A stretch of 64,000 nt of DNA, from assembly GCF_001618865.1 (NCBI RefSeq), contig NZ_CP015136.1, positions 6,917,001 to 6,981,000 on the forward strand, read 5' to 3'. Below, in pieces: positions 48,804 to 56,870 of this stretch. The DNA comes from Luteitalea pratensis. GTDB taxonomy: Bacteria; Acidobacteriota; Vicinamibacteria; Vicinamibacterales; Vicinamibacteraceae. The notes below the pieces were generated by a model. It was not told where the DNA came from and did no database searches. It saw only the letters and a program-made list of their open reading frames with translations. The position numbers and the translations under genes were made by a program. Position 1 is the first letter of the stretch, and each line of letters starts with the position of its first letter.

Positions 48804-50546
48804 ATGCAAATGAGGCTCACTCGCGCCGCCTTCCTGTCGGCCACGATCCTGCTCGGTACGATTGCCTTCGCCCAGGCGCCGGCGCCTTCGGCATCGGGTT
48901 CCCACAAGCATTACGAGTCAGGTGGTCCGGCTGCGCAGCCCGGGCCCAATGGCGAGGTTGCGCCACGGTTACAGAACCTCGGCACACATACGTTCCCGGT
49001 CAGTACCAAGAGCGCCAGCGTACAGCGCTTCATCAACCAGGGCCTCAACCTGGCGTATGCCTTCAATCATGCAGAGGCACGGCGCGCCTTTCGTGAGGCG
49101 GCCCGCCTGAGCCCGAGTCTCGCGATGGCCTACTGGGGCCAGGCGCTCGTGCTTGGACCCAACATCAATGCGCTCATGGAGCCCAATGACGAGCCGCACG
49201 CCCTCGAGCTCGTGAAGAAGGCCCAGTCGCTGAAGGGCACCGCCACACCGCGCGAACAGGCGCTGATCGACGCCCTCGCAGCGCGCTACTCCGGCACCCC
49301 CGAGCACCGCACGACCAACGATCGCGCGTACGCCGAGGCGATGCGCAAGGTGCACCAGCGTTTCCCCGACGACCCCGACATCGCGATGCTCTACGTCGAG
49401 TCGATGATGGACCTGCGCCCCTGGGGCTACTGGATGCCCGATGGGCGGCCGCACGAAGGCACCGCCCAAATCGTGGCGCTCACGGAACAGATGATCCGCA
49501 AGTACCCGAAACACCCGGGCGCACTCCACATGTACGTGCATCTGGTCGAGCCGACCAGCACGCCCGAGCGGGCCGAGAAGGCCGCCGACATCCTGCTGAC
49601 GCTGATGCCCGCGGCGGGCCACATGGTCCACATGCCATCGCACATCTACCAGCGCGTCGGTCGGTACGCGGACGCGATGGAGAGTAACCGCCTCGCTGTG
49701 GCCGCTGACGAGGACTACATCGCCCAGTGCCGCGCCCAGGGCCTGTACCCGATGGGGTACTACCCGCACAACGTGCACTTCCTGTGGTTTGCCGCCGCCG
49801 CGGACGGCCAGAGCAAGGTCGCGATCGACGCGGCACGCAAGGTCGCTTCGCGCGTCGAGGAGGCACAGCTCGCGCAGTTGCCGATGCTGGCCGGCTTCCG
49901 TGTCGTTCCGTACTGGGCCCACGTCCGGTTCGGGCACTGGCAGGAGATGCTCGCCGAACCGGAGCCGCCCGCTGGCAGCCCGTTCCTGCGCGGCGCCTGG
50001 CACTACGCGCGCGGCCAGGCCTTCGTCGCCACGGCGGATGTCGCCGCGGCAGAGCGCGAGCTCGCGGCTCTCGTCGCGGTCCTGCCCGACAAGAGCCTCG
50101 ACCAGCCGCTCTTCTCACCCAACGCCGGACGCGCCATCCTGTCCATCGGCGTGCCGGTCCTCGCTGGCGAGATTGCCGCGGCGCGTGGCGAGTTCCCCAA
50201 CGCCATTGCCCGCCTGGAGGAAGCCGTGCGCCTCGAGGACGCACTCGTGTACACCGAGCCATCCGAGTGGCATTCGCCGATGCGGCTCGCGCTCGGTGCC
50301 ATCCTGCTCGAGGCCGGTCGCCCGGCCGAGGCCGAAACGGTCTACTGGGAAGACTTGCGACGCGGGCGCGACAACGGCTGGGCGCTCTTCGGCGTCGTCC
50401 AGGCTCTCCGCGCACAGGGCAAGGACGCCCAGGCCGCGATTGCCGAGGCTCGCTTCAAGAAGGCGTGGGCACGCGCGGACATCACGCTGACCGCATCGCG
50501 CTTCGGGCGTCCCGTCAGCGTCTCCTCGCGTGCGGCAGGACGCTGA
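48804..50546 (+). CDS. secreted TPR-repeat protein
   Basis: 580 residues with a consensus AAGGAGG ribosome-binding site and a signal peptide (cleavage near AFAQA). The first TPR-like unit is NQGLNLAYAFNHAEARRAFREAARLSPSLA. Further units and conserved HMYVHLVEP and HMPSHIYQRVGRYADA segments are typical of a family of large periplasmic TPR proteins common in Acidobacteria and Bacteroidetes. Several His residues lie in the HMVHMPSHIY stretch, so metal binding is conceivable. No enzyme activity is established. It appears monocistronic. Confidence 0.88.
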   Translation: MQMRLTRAAFLSATILLGTIAFAQAPAPSASGSHKHYESGGPAAQPGPNGEVAPRLQNLGTHTFPVSTKSASVQRFINQGLNLAYAFNHAEARRAFREAARLSPSLAMAYWGQALVLGPNINALMEPNDEPHALELVKKAQSLKGTATPREQALIDALAARYSGTPEHRTTNDRAYAEAMRKVHQRFPDDPDIAMLYVESMMDLRPWGYWMPDGRPHEGTAQIVALTEQMIRKYPKHPGALHMYVHLVEPTSTPERAEKAADILLTLMPAAGHMVHMPSHIYQRVGRYADAMESNRLAVAADEDYIAQCRAQGLYPMGYYPHNVHFLWFAAAADGQSKVAIDAARKVASRVEEAQLAQLPMLAGFRVVPYWAHVRFGHWQEMLAEPEPPAGSPFLRGAWHYARGQAFVATADVAAAERELAALVAVLPDKSLDQPLFSPNAGRAILSIGVPVLAGEIAAARGEFPNAIARLEEAVRLEDALVYTEPSEWHSPMRLALGAILLEAGRPAEAETVYWEDLRRGRDNGWALFGVVQALRAQGKDAQAAIAEARFKKAWARADITLTASRFGRPVSVSSRAAGR

Positions 50547-50602
50547 CCCGAACCTGCGTTGCCTGGTCGAACGGCGCCAAGGCCGACCGACCAGGCGCGA
50601 CA

Positions 50603-50941
50603 TCAGGGAGCCGTGACCCGGATCCGGAACGGCATCCGGTAGGTGCCCTCCTGGGTCGTCACCTGTTTGCCCGAGCCGGTGGTGTAGTTGCTCAGGGACG
50701 CCACCATTTCAGCGGTCGCCTCGATGATCCACTCATTGGCGCCTGTCCTGGTAACGCTCAGGTAAGTCGACCCTGCCGCCTGACGTGGGTCGAAGCGCAC
50801 CGTCCAGTTCAGGGCCCGGCCGGACGGATCCGCGAAATTGATGAAGGACCGGGCGGGCGCCGTCTGGCCCACCATGAGGCTCTTGAAGCCGTTCGGCAAG
50901 GTGGTCCCCTGCGCGTCAACGACGGCCGTACGTGAACCAGG
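50603..50941 (-). pseudogene. truncated C-terminal fragment of a secreted beta-rich protein
   Basis: The frame is open from just after the DUF488 stop codon (50942) to the TGA at 50603, giving about 112 residues that end FRIRVTAP. No ATG or GTG start is available; only a TTG at 50899 could start a 98-residue product, and no signal peptide is present. The strand-rich sequence (NWTVRFDPRQAAGSTYLSV, NEWIIEATAEMVASLSNYTT) looks like the end of a larger exported protein. The simplest reading is a decayed gene; a short TTG-started protein is possible. Confidence 0.5.
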
Positions 50942-51334
50942 TCAGGGCTCGCGCACGATTGCACCGCGCTCGACGAGCAACTCGCGCAACACCGAGCGGT
51001 GACACCGCGCTTCGTCCTCGCAGTAGCACCCGACCGAGAGATTTGTCTGCTGCGAAAGCGCCGCGAGCAGATCGAGAAGGCGTGATGGCTCCGGGGCGTT
51101 CATTTCCGCACGGTACTTGCGCGTGAACATCGCCCACGCCTTGTCGTCGGCCGCGTTCTGCCCAACGGCGACGAGACCGTCGCTCGGGGCGAGCGTCGGC
51201 ATCCACACGTCGTAGAAATCTCGCGACGCGAATTCGGCCTTCGGTACGCCGCGCGGAGGCCGGCGTACCGTGCCGATGCGCACACCCTCTCCGGCAATCC
51301 TCGACGTTCCGAGCCGGACGATGGCAATGGGCAT
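50942..51334 (-). CDS. DUF488 family protein
   Basis: 130 residues. The C-terminal signature SVGCYCEDEARCHRSVLRELL with paired cysteines and a His-Arg is diagnostic of DUF488, and the N terminus has the typical R-x-G-T and DFYDVWMPTLAPS segments. The function of the family is not established; the Cys-rich motif suggests a redox or nucleic-acid-related activity. It is downstream of the threonine dehydratase gene (27 bases) on the same strand and could be co-transcribed. Confidence 0.88.
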   Translation of the reverse strand: MPIAIVRLGTSRIAGEGVRIGTVRRPPRGVPKAEFASRDFYDVWMPTLAPSDGLVAVGQNAADDKAWAMFTRKYRAEMNAPEPSRLLDLLAALSQQTNLSVGCYCEDEARCHRSVLRELLVERGAIVREP

Positions 51335-51361
51335 GAAATGGCTCCTGCGGTGCGGCGCGTG

Positions 51362-52315
51362 TCAGGCAAAGCGGCCGTGGTAGTCCACCCAGTCCTCCAG
51401 CGATACGTTGCCGCCGCAGATCACGAGGACCACGTGACTGTCGGACGAGAACGCCTCGCGTACCCGGCGGGCGGCGGCCAGCGTGCACGCGGCAGCGAGT
51501 TCGGCGTTGACCTTCGTCCGTTCGAGCAGGTGGCGGGCCGCTTCGTAGGCCTCGCGATCGGACACGAGGACGTAGCGCTGCGCGTGCCGCCGCACGATCA
51601 TGAGCGCGTCCTCGGCGACATACGGCGCACTCAATGTGCGTGCGAGCGACGTCGGCGTGACCTCGACCACGCGTCCGGCTTTCAGTGCCTGGCCCATCGC
51701 GTCGGCTCCCTCGGTCTCTACTCCCCAGACACGGATGCCCGGGATGAGCGCCTCGAGCGCCACAGTGATACCCGCGATCAGGCCACCTCCGCCGATGCTG
51801 ATGACGATGTCGGTCACCTGTGGCAGATCCTCGTGGACCTCGAGTCCGATCGTGCCGACGCCAGCCATCTGGTGCGGATTGTCGAACGGGTGCAGGAGGC
51901 ACGCTCCGGCCGCGCGCAGCGCCTCGGCCCTCGCAAACACTTCCGGGAACGTTGCCGCGAGCTCGACAGTCGCTCCATATCCACGTGTCGCCTCGACCGA
52001 TGCCTTCGGTGCCGTCGTCGGCATGCACACCATCGTCGGGGTGCCGAGCGTGTCTCCGGCATCGGCGAGCGCCTGGGCGAAGTTGCCGCCGCTGACGCCG
52101 ACGACGCCGTGCGCACGTTGATCGGGGGTGAGGTGGAGGATCTGGTTGAAGGCGCCTCGGGGTTTGAACGAGCCCGTGCGCTGGAAGAGCTCCAGCTTCA
52201 GGTAGACGTTCGTGCCGAGTTGGTCGCTCAACGTGCGACTGCGCTCGAGCGGCGTGCGCCGCACGTATGGCTGGACTCGTGGTCGTGCCGCCAGGATGTC
52301 GTCGAACGTGATCAT
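51362..52315 (-). CDS. threonine/serine dehydratase (PLP fold type II)
   Basis: 317 residues from the ATG at 52315. It deaminates threonine to 2-oxobutyrate, or serine to pyruvate. The PLP lysine lies in GSFKPRGAFN (about residue 54), the substrate loop is VSGGNFAQALA, and the phosphate-binding Gly loop is SIGGGGLIAG. There is no C-terminal ACT-like regulatory domain, so it resembles the short catabolic or biodegradative enzymes rather than IlvA. It may also act as a serine racemase. A 12-unit heptanucleotide array lies just upstream of its start. Confidence 0.92.
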   Translation of the reverse strand: MITFDDILAARPRVQPYVRRTPLERSRTLSDQLGTNVYLKLELFQRTGSFKPRGAFNQILHLTPDQRAHGVVGVSGGNFAQALADAGDTLGTPTMVCMPTTAPKASVEATRGYGATVELAATFPEVFARAEALRAAGACLLHPFDNPHQMAGVGTIGLEVHEDLPQVTDIVISIGGGGLIAGITVALEALIPGIRVWGVETEGADAMGQALKAGRVVEVTPTSLARTLSAPYVAEDALMIVRRHAQRYVLVSDREAYEAARHLLERTKVNAELAAACTLAAARRVREAFSSDSHVVLVICGGNVSLEDWVDYHGRFA

Positions 52316-52330
52316 CGTTAATCGCGAATC

Positions 52331-52414
52331 GGCCTTCGGCATTGGGCCTTCGGCCTTCGGGTTCAGCGCTCAGCGTTCACTGCTCGGCGTTCAGCGTTTG
52401 GCGTTCAGCGTTCG
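52331..52414. repeat. heptanucleotide array, 12 exact units
   Basis: 84 bases divide into twelve 7-base units without indel: GGCCTTC, GGCATTG, GGCCTTC, GGCCTTC, GGGTTCA, GCGCTCA, GCGTTCA, CTGCTCG, GCGTTCA, GCGTTTG, GCGTTCA, GCGTTCG. It fills the gap between the ThuA-domain gene stop (52417) and the dehydratase start (52315). It is the longest array in the window. Confidence 0.9.
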
Positions 52415-52416
52415 TC

Positions 52417-53343
52417 TCAATCCCCCTTCGGCACTTTCGACAAATCGAAGCTCTCTGGCGCGACGTAGGGACTGACGGGTGTCGCGTTGGCGCCCCCCTG
52501 CGGCACGTCCTTGCCGAGCGCCCACAGGATGCCGTTGACGACGAGGCGCCGCATCGATTCCTGCGAGAAGTCGGCAGGATGTCCGAGCGTGGTGAAGAAC
52601 ACCCGGGTGCCGTTGTGCCCGCGTGTCCAGGCAACGGGCTGATGTGGCGGATACTGCTCCGCCCTGGCCGTCTGTTGCGAGTTGATACTGTCACCTTCGA
52701 GCAGGATCGTCGCCGGCCCATTGAGCGGCAGCACGTGATACAGCCATGAGCGCGCCGGAAACGGCGTCACGCCACGCAGGATCGGGTGCCCCGCCTGGGC
52801 CTCGTTCACGGTGACCGACGTCGACGACTTGTTGCCGTGGTGCGTAATCCATTTCTGTCCGAAGACGTCGCGCCCGAAGCCGTCGTTGAGCGCCACGTGC
52901 GGACTGCCTTCCGGGTAGAGGAAGGCATGGGTACTCGTGCGCAGGCCGACCACCGGCTTGCCTGCGTCGACGTACTTCGTGATGCGTGCGAGTTGCTCGT
53001 CTGGCAGCGCCCGGAAGCGTGTGAACATGACCATCAGGTCGGCGGTCTCGAGCGCCTCGAGCCCCTCGATGTTGGTCTTGGTCTGCGGGATCGGCCTGGA
53101 GATCGCGACCGACGTGCGCATCCCGTAGTGCTTCTCGAGGATGGCCGCAATCATCGGCATCGTGATCTCGGAGCGGTACTCGTCGTCTCCGGTCACGAAC
53201 ACGACATGCGGCACGCGCCCCTGCGCGAGCACACCGGACGACGCGCCGTACGTCAACGCCGCCCCGACCACACCCATCGCCAACATCACGGCGCCCAACG
53301 TCCTGCGTGACCTGAGACCTGTGACCTGAGACCTGACGTCCAT
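52417..53343 (-). CDS. exported ThuA-domain protein
   Basis: 308 residues from the ATG at 53343. An ATG at 53379, eight bases after the upstream stop, would add 12 residues. The N terminus has RSRRTLGAVMLAMG, a twin-arginine-like signal, with cleavage near VLAQG. The ThuA-like class I glutamine-amidotransferase fold follows: VVFVTGDDEYRSE, a KPVVGLRTSTHAF core and an HHGNKSSTSV segment. ThuA-like proteins are linked to conversion of 3-keto-sugars. It is the last gene of the SGNH/propeller operon. Part of its N terminus is coded by a heptanucleotide array. Confidence 0.87.
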   Translation of the reverse strand: MDVRSQVTGLRSRRTLGAVMLAMGVVGAALTYGASSGVLAQGRVPHVVFVTGDDEYRSEITMPMIAAILEKHYGMRTSVAISRPIPQTKTNIEGLEALETADLMVMFTRFRALPDEQLARITKYVDAGKPVVGLRTSTHAFLYPEGSPHVALNDGFGRDVFGQKWITHHGNKSSTSVTVNEAQAGHPILRGVTPFPARSWLYHVLPLNGPATILLEGDSINSQQTARAEQYPPHQPVAWTRGHNGTRVFFTTLGHPADFSQESMRRLVVNGILWALGKDVPQGGANATPVSPYVAPESFDLSKVPKGD

Positions 53344-53376
53344 CCCGTAAGCCCTGAGCCGTAAGTGGTAAGCCGT
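53307..53376. repeat. heptanucleotide array, 10 exact units, overlapping the ThuA N terminus
   Basis: Units are GTGACCT, GAGACCT, GTGACCT, GAGACCT, GACGTCC, ATCCCGT, AAGCCCT, GAGCCGT, AAGTGGT, AAGCCGT. The unit sequence drifts from one type to another while the 7-base register holds for 70 bases. The array covers the start codon candidate at 53343 and the codons for about the first dozen residues. Confidence 0.85.
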
Positions 53377-53384
53377 CATATTCC

Positions 53385-56300
53385 TCACTGTGGAGACACC
53401 TGAGCGGGCGTCCTGACCACCTGGACGACGCCGTTCATCGTGCGCCAGTGCCCCGGGAACGTGCAGACGAACGGGTAACTGCCTGCCTGCGTGGGCGCGG
53501 TGAATCGCGCCTGCAGGGTTTCGCCGGGCTGCAGGAGGCGGATGGCAAACAGGACTTCCGGCGTCTTCGGGATGAAGCTCTTCCCGAAGGCATCCGGCGA
53601 AGACACCATCGCCTCGGCGGCGAGCCCGACGGTCTCGAGCGCGCCCTCCTTGGTCACCAGGAAGTTGTGCGGCATCTCGTCGCGGTTGACGAACTCGATC
53701 ACCACTTCCTCTCCGGCTGCCACAGTGATGCGCGACAGATCGAACTTCATCTGCGCGGTCACGGCTTCGATGCGGATGATGCGCACGACAAGTTCGTCGA
53801 GCGCCCTGGTGAATGCCTGTTGTTCGGCCTGCGGCAGCCTGGTCGCGAGTTCGTGCCCGAAGCCGACGGCTTCGAGAAACGCCGGACCGGTCCGATCGGC
53901 GGGTGGAATCGAACGCACGTGCGTGAGCACCGTATCGGCCAGTGCCGTAACCTCGCTTGCCGGCCATGCGCTCGGCGGCAACCGGCGAATGGCCGCAATC
54001 GCAACCTGCCGCTGCGCCGGGTCGCGCATGAAGGCCGACAGGATCGACACCGCATCGGCCTCGTGGCCCTTGAGCTGCGGCAGCACGCCCATGCCCGCGG
54101 CGTTGACGGCCAGGGTCATGTCGCCGCCGAGCGTCACCGGCTCCGGGACGCGCGTGACGCGGATCGCGTCCCTGACGAAGACCGGCGTCCGACTCGTGTC
54201 GAGCACGGCCACATAGAGGCCGGTGCGGGACTCCTGCGCTGCAGGCCACAGTTTGATCTCGTCGATCGGCTGCTCGGACCCGAGGTCCACTTCCCACCAG
54301 GGGTCCTGCTCGGCGCTCGTGAAGGCGTGCGTGCCCGCGAGCGGATCCTTGCCTGCGGTGGCTGCCATGTCGACGCCGCCGTCGATGGCACGGGGCGCAT
54401 GTCCACCGGTCGCGCCACCAGCCACGATGCTGGACTGCGTGGCGGTGCCCTTGCGCGCGACGTTCTCGCCCCGGCTCATGACCTCGACCTCCGTCACGCT
54501 CAGGACCTGCGCGCGGCCCGGACGCACGAGTCGCACGTAACGGCCGGTAATCGGCGCTGCCACCTGCCTGACGCCGCCTGCCGCTGACGCAGTTCGCAGC
54601 GTCGGCACGAGCAATGTCTGGAGGCTGTCGAGCGCTGGTCCCGGCCCGAGCTTCGACGCGCCACGCAACAGGTCGATGCGCAGCCGCGGACTCGCGGACG
54701 CGAGTTGCCACGCTGCGGTGGCATTGCCGTCGATCTGCATCAGCGCGAGGAACGCCCCTTCGCGGATGCTGTCGTTGCGCGCCTCGCGAGCGAGACGCTC
54801 GACGGCGGCCCGCTCGGGCGCCAGCTGGGCCGGCGACAACGTCGCCAGCACCTGCATGAGATCGGCCGCGGCGGCGGCGCTGCCGGGCGTGCCGTCCATG
54901 CGGTTCACCGCAGCGATGATCTCGTGCAGTACCGTGGTGCCGTTCTGCGTCGCGAGCGCGTCGAGCGCCTCGCGTCGAGCTGCAGGCGCGACGCCCTGTC
55001 GTGACAACAGCGCGAAATAGACCGGCGTGCTGCGCTTGACGCGGGCAAGGTCGGCAGGCGACAGCCGATCGAGCACGAACATGAGCCCTGCCGGATTGTC
55101 GGTCGCGAACGTGCCGCCAGTCGTGAGCACCGGCTTCCACACCGGCTCGAGCGTGCTCATCGTCGAATCGAGCACGTAGTGAAGGTAGTAGTCCATCGGC
55201 TGCGCGAGCACCTGCAGCGCCGTGCTGGCCGCTTCGGCGGTCGGCACGAAGCTGAGGGCGCGTACGGCCTCGAGCCGCACGCGCGGCTCCGGATCCTTGA
55301 CCGCCCTCGCCAGCAGCCCCATCCCATCGTCGACGCGATCGAACCAGTGCTGCAGCACGCGTACGGCCGCCGCGCGGGCCCGGAACTCCCGGGCCGCGAG
55401 CAGCTGCGCCAGCAGCGGCTGGTTCACGCGGTCGTTGTGCTCGTGTACCCAGAGCGCCTCGAGCATGTGGTGCTCGTAGGCCGGATCGGCCTTGTCGAGG
55501 CCGGTGATCCATCGTTGGACGGCCGGAATCACCTGCGCCGTCGGCCATTCGCGCAATGCGAGCCGTGCCTGGTAGCGCGTCCGGTCCTCGTAGGCCTTCA
55601 GGAGATCGAGTTGCTCGGCGATCGTCGCGCCGTCGATCTTCGGCGGCGTCAGCAGCGGCCGGCCCTTCGCGGTGATGCGCCAGACACGGCCACGCGACTT
55701 GTCGCGGCGCGGATCGCGAATCGAGTACTGCATGTGACCGATGAGCGGGTTGAACCAGTCGATCACGTAGAGCGCACCGTCGGGTCCAAACTGCATGCCG
55801 ACCGGCCGGAAGTTCGGGTCGGTGGACTGCAGCAACGGCTCGACCTCGACGCCGACGAAACCGGAGCCCTCCTCGACGGTCTTGTACTGCTTGATGCCGA
55901 GGAACCCGATGACGTTGTTGTAGAGGAAGTTGCCCTGCGCGGACTCGGGGAAGTGACGACTCTTGACGAACTCGCTGCCGCTCGTGGGCCGCACGCGCGT
56001 CAGCGTCCATTCCTGCATCGACTTCTGCTTGTTCGGATAGTCGACATGGCCCGAGAACGCCGTGCCCCAGTAGTTGTAGCCATTGGAAGCATCGGACACG
56101 AAGTTCTGGCCCCACGCGTCGATCACGTGCCCCCACGGGTTGGCGAACGGATACGACACGAACACGTCCAGCTTCTCCGTGCGCGGCTCGTAACGCCACA
56201 CGCCGGCGTACGCGAGGCGTCTCGGACCGTACGGCGTTTCCACCTGTGAGTGCAGGAACGTGCCCTCCTGGAAGTAGAGCGCGCCGTCGGGGCCCCACTG

Positions 56301-56870
56301 CCAGGCGTGAATCGAGTGGTGGCTGTCCTCGGTGCCGAAGCCATGCAGGAGGATCCGGCGCTCGTCGGCCTTGCCGTCGCCGTTGGTGTCCTTCATGAAC
56401 ATCAGCGCCGGCTGTTGCGCGATGTACACGCCGCCGTCGCCGAGCGCGAAGCCGGTGGGGATGTAGAGCTTGTCGGCAAAGACCGTGCTCTTGTCGGCCT
56501 TGCCGTCGCGGTTGGTGTCCTCGAGGACGATCAGCTTGTCGTTCGGCTTCTCGTCAGGCAGCACATGCGGGTACGTGGGTGAGGTCAGCACCCACAGCCG
56601 TCCCCGTGTGTCGAAGGTCATCGACAGCGGCTTGGCGAGATCCGGGAACTCGACCTCCGATGCAAACAGCGAGACCTCGTAGCCCTCGGCCACCTTGATG
56701 CGCGAGAGCGCGACCTTGGGATCCTGCGACGCAAGGTCGAGGGCCGCGCCGCGATTGGGCTCCTGGCCATCGGCGACCTGTGCGTGCGCGGTGGCCGCCG
56801 TCATGCAGAGGGCGCCGCCCGCCACGAAGACCGCAGCCTGTAGCCCGTAGCCTGCCGCCTGTCGTGTCAC
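53385..56870 (-). CDS. secreted propeller, HEAT, discoidin-like and cupredoxin multidomain protein
   Basis: 1161 residues from a GTG at 56870. After a signal peptide (near TAHAQ) come: a PVC-type six-bladed beta-propeller as in TIGR02604 membrane-bound dehydrogenases (about 50-440; DTNRDGKAD-type repeats), HEAT repeats (about 450-760), an F5/8-type C discoidin-like domain (about 800-900) and a C-terminal blue-copper domain. The copper ligands fit azurin spacing: H1068, C1136, H1141, M1145 (C-x4-H-x3-M). Relatives usually end in a CxxCH cytochrome c domain, which is absent here. It probably oxidises a sugar or glycan and passes electrons to copper. Confidence 0.88.
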   Translation of the reverse strand: MTRQAAGYGLQAAVFVAGGALCMTAATAHAQVADGQEPNRGAALDLASQDPKVALSRIKVAEGYEVSLFASEVEFPDLAKPLSMTFDTRGRLWVLTSPTYPHVLPDEKPNDKLIVLEDTNRDGKADKSTVFADKLYIPTGFALGDGGVYIAQQPALMFMKDTNGDGKADERRILLHGFGTEDSHHSIHAWQWGPDGALYFQEGTFLHSQVETPYGPRRLAYAGVWRYEPRTEKLDVFVSYPFANPWGHVIDAWGQNFVSDASNGYNYWGTAFSGHVDYPNKQKSMQEWTLTRVRPTSGSEFVKSRHFPESAQGNFLYNNVIGFLGIKQYKTVEEGSGFVGVEVEPLLQSTDPNFRPVGMQFGPDGALYVIDWFNPLIGHMQYSIRDPRRDKSRGRVWRITAKGRPLLTPPKIDGATIAEQLDLLKAYEDRTRYQARLALREWPTAQVIPAVQRWITGLDKADPAYEHHMLEALWVHEHNDRVNQPLLAQLLAAREFRARAAAVRVLQHWFDRVDDGMGLLARAVKDPEPRVRLEAVRALSFVPTAEAASTALQVLAQPMDYYLHYVLDSTMSTLEPVWKPVLTTGGTFATDNPAGLMFVLDRLSPADLARVKRSTPVYFALLSRQGVAPAARREALDALATQNGTTVLHEIIAAVNRMDGTPGSAAAAADLMQVLATLSPAQLAPERAAVERLAREARNDSIREGAFLALMQIDGNATAAWQLASASPRLRIDLLRGASKLGPGPALDSLQTLLVPTLRTASAAGGVRQVAAPITGRYVRLVRPGRAQVLSVTEVEVMSRGENVARKGTATQSSIVAGGATGGHAPRAIDGGVDMAATAGKDPLAGTHAFTSAEQDPWWEVDLGSEQPIDEIKLWPAAQESRTGLYVAVLDTSRTPVFVRDAIRVTRVPEPVTLGGDMTLAVNAAGMGVLPQLKGHEADAVSILSAFMRDPAQRQVAIAAIRRLPPSAWPASEVTALADTVLTHVRSIPPADRTGPAFLEAVGFGHELATRLPQAEQQAFTRALDELVVRIIRIEAVTAQMKFDLSRITVAAGEEVVIEFVNRDEMPHNFLVTKEGALETVGLAAEAMVSSPDAFGKSFIPKTPEVLFAIRLLQPGETLQARFTAPTQAGSYPFVCTFPGHWRTMNGVVQVVRTPAQVSPQ
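56836..56863. repeat. heptanucleotide array, 4 units, coding the propeller protein N terminus
   Basis: Units GCCTGTA, GCCCGTA, GCCTGCC, GCCTGTC on the plus strand. On the minus strand they encode residues 3-12 of the signal peptide n-region (RQAAGYGLQA). Confidence 0.75.

Noticed and set aside
52417-56298. A 1293-codon open frame on the minus strand running through the propeller gene into the ThuA gene
   Set aside because: Its upper part is an out-of-frame reading of the propeller gene (Arg/Gly/Ala-rich, no domain). Only the ThuA end is real, and the frames meet by chance in GC-rich DNA.
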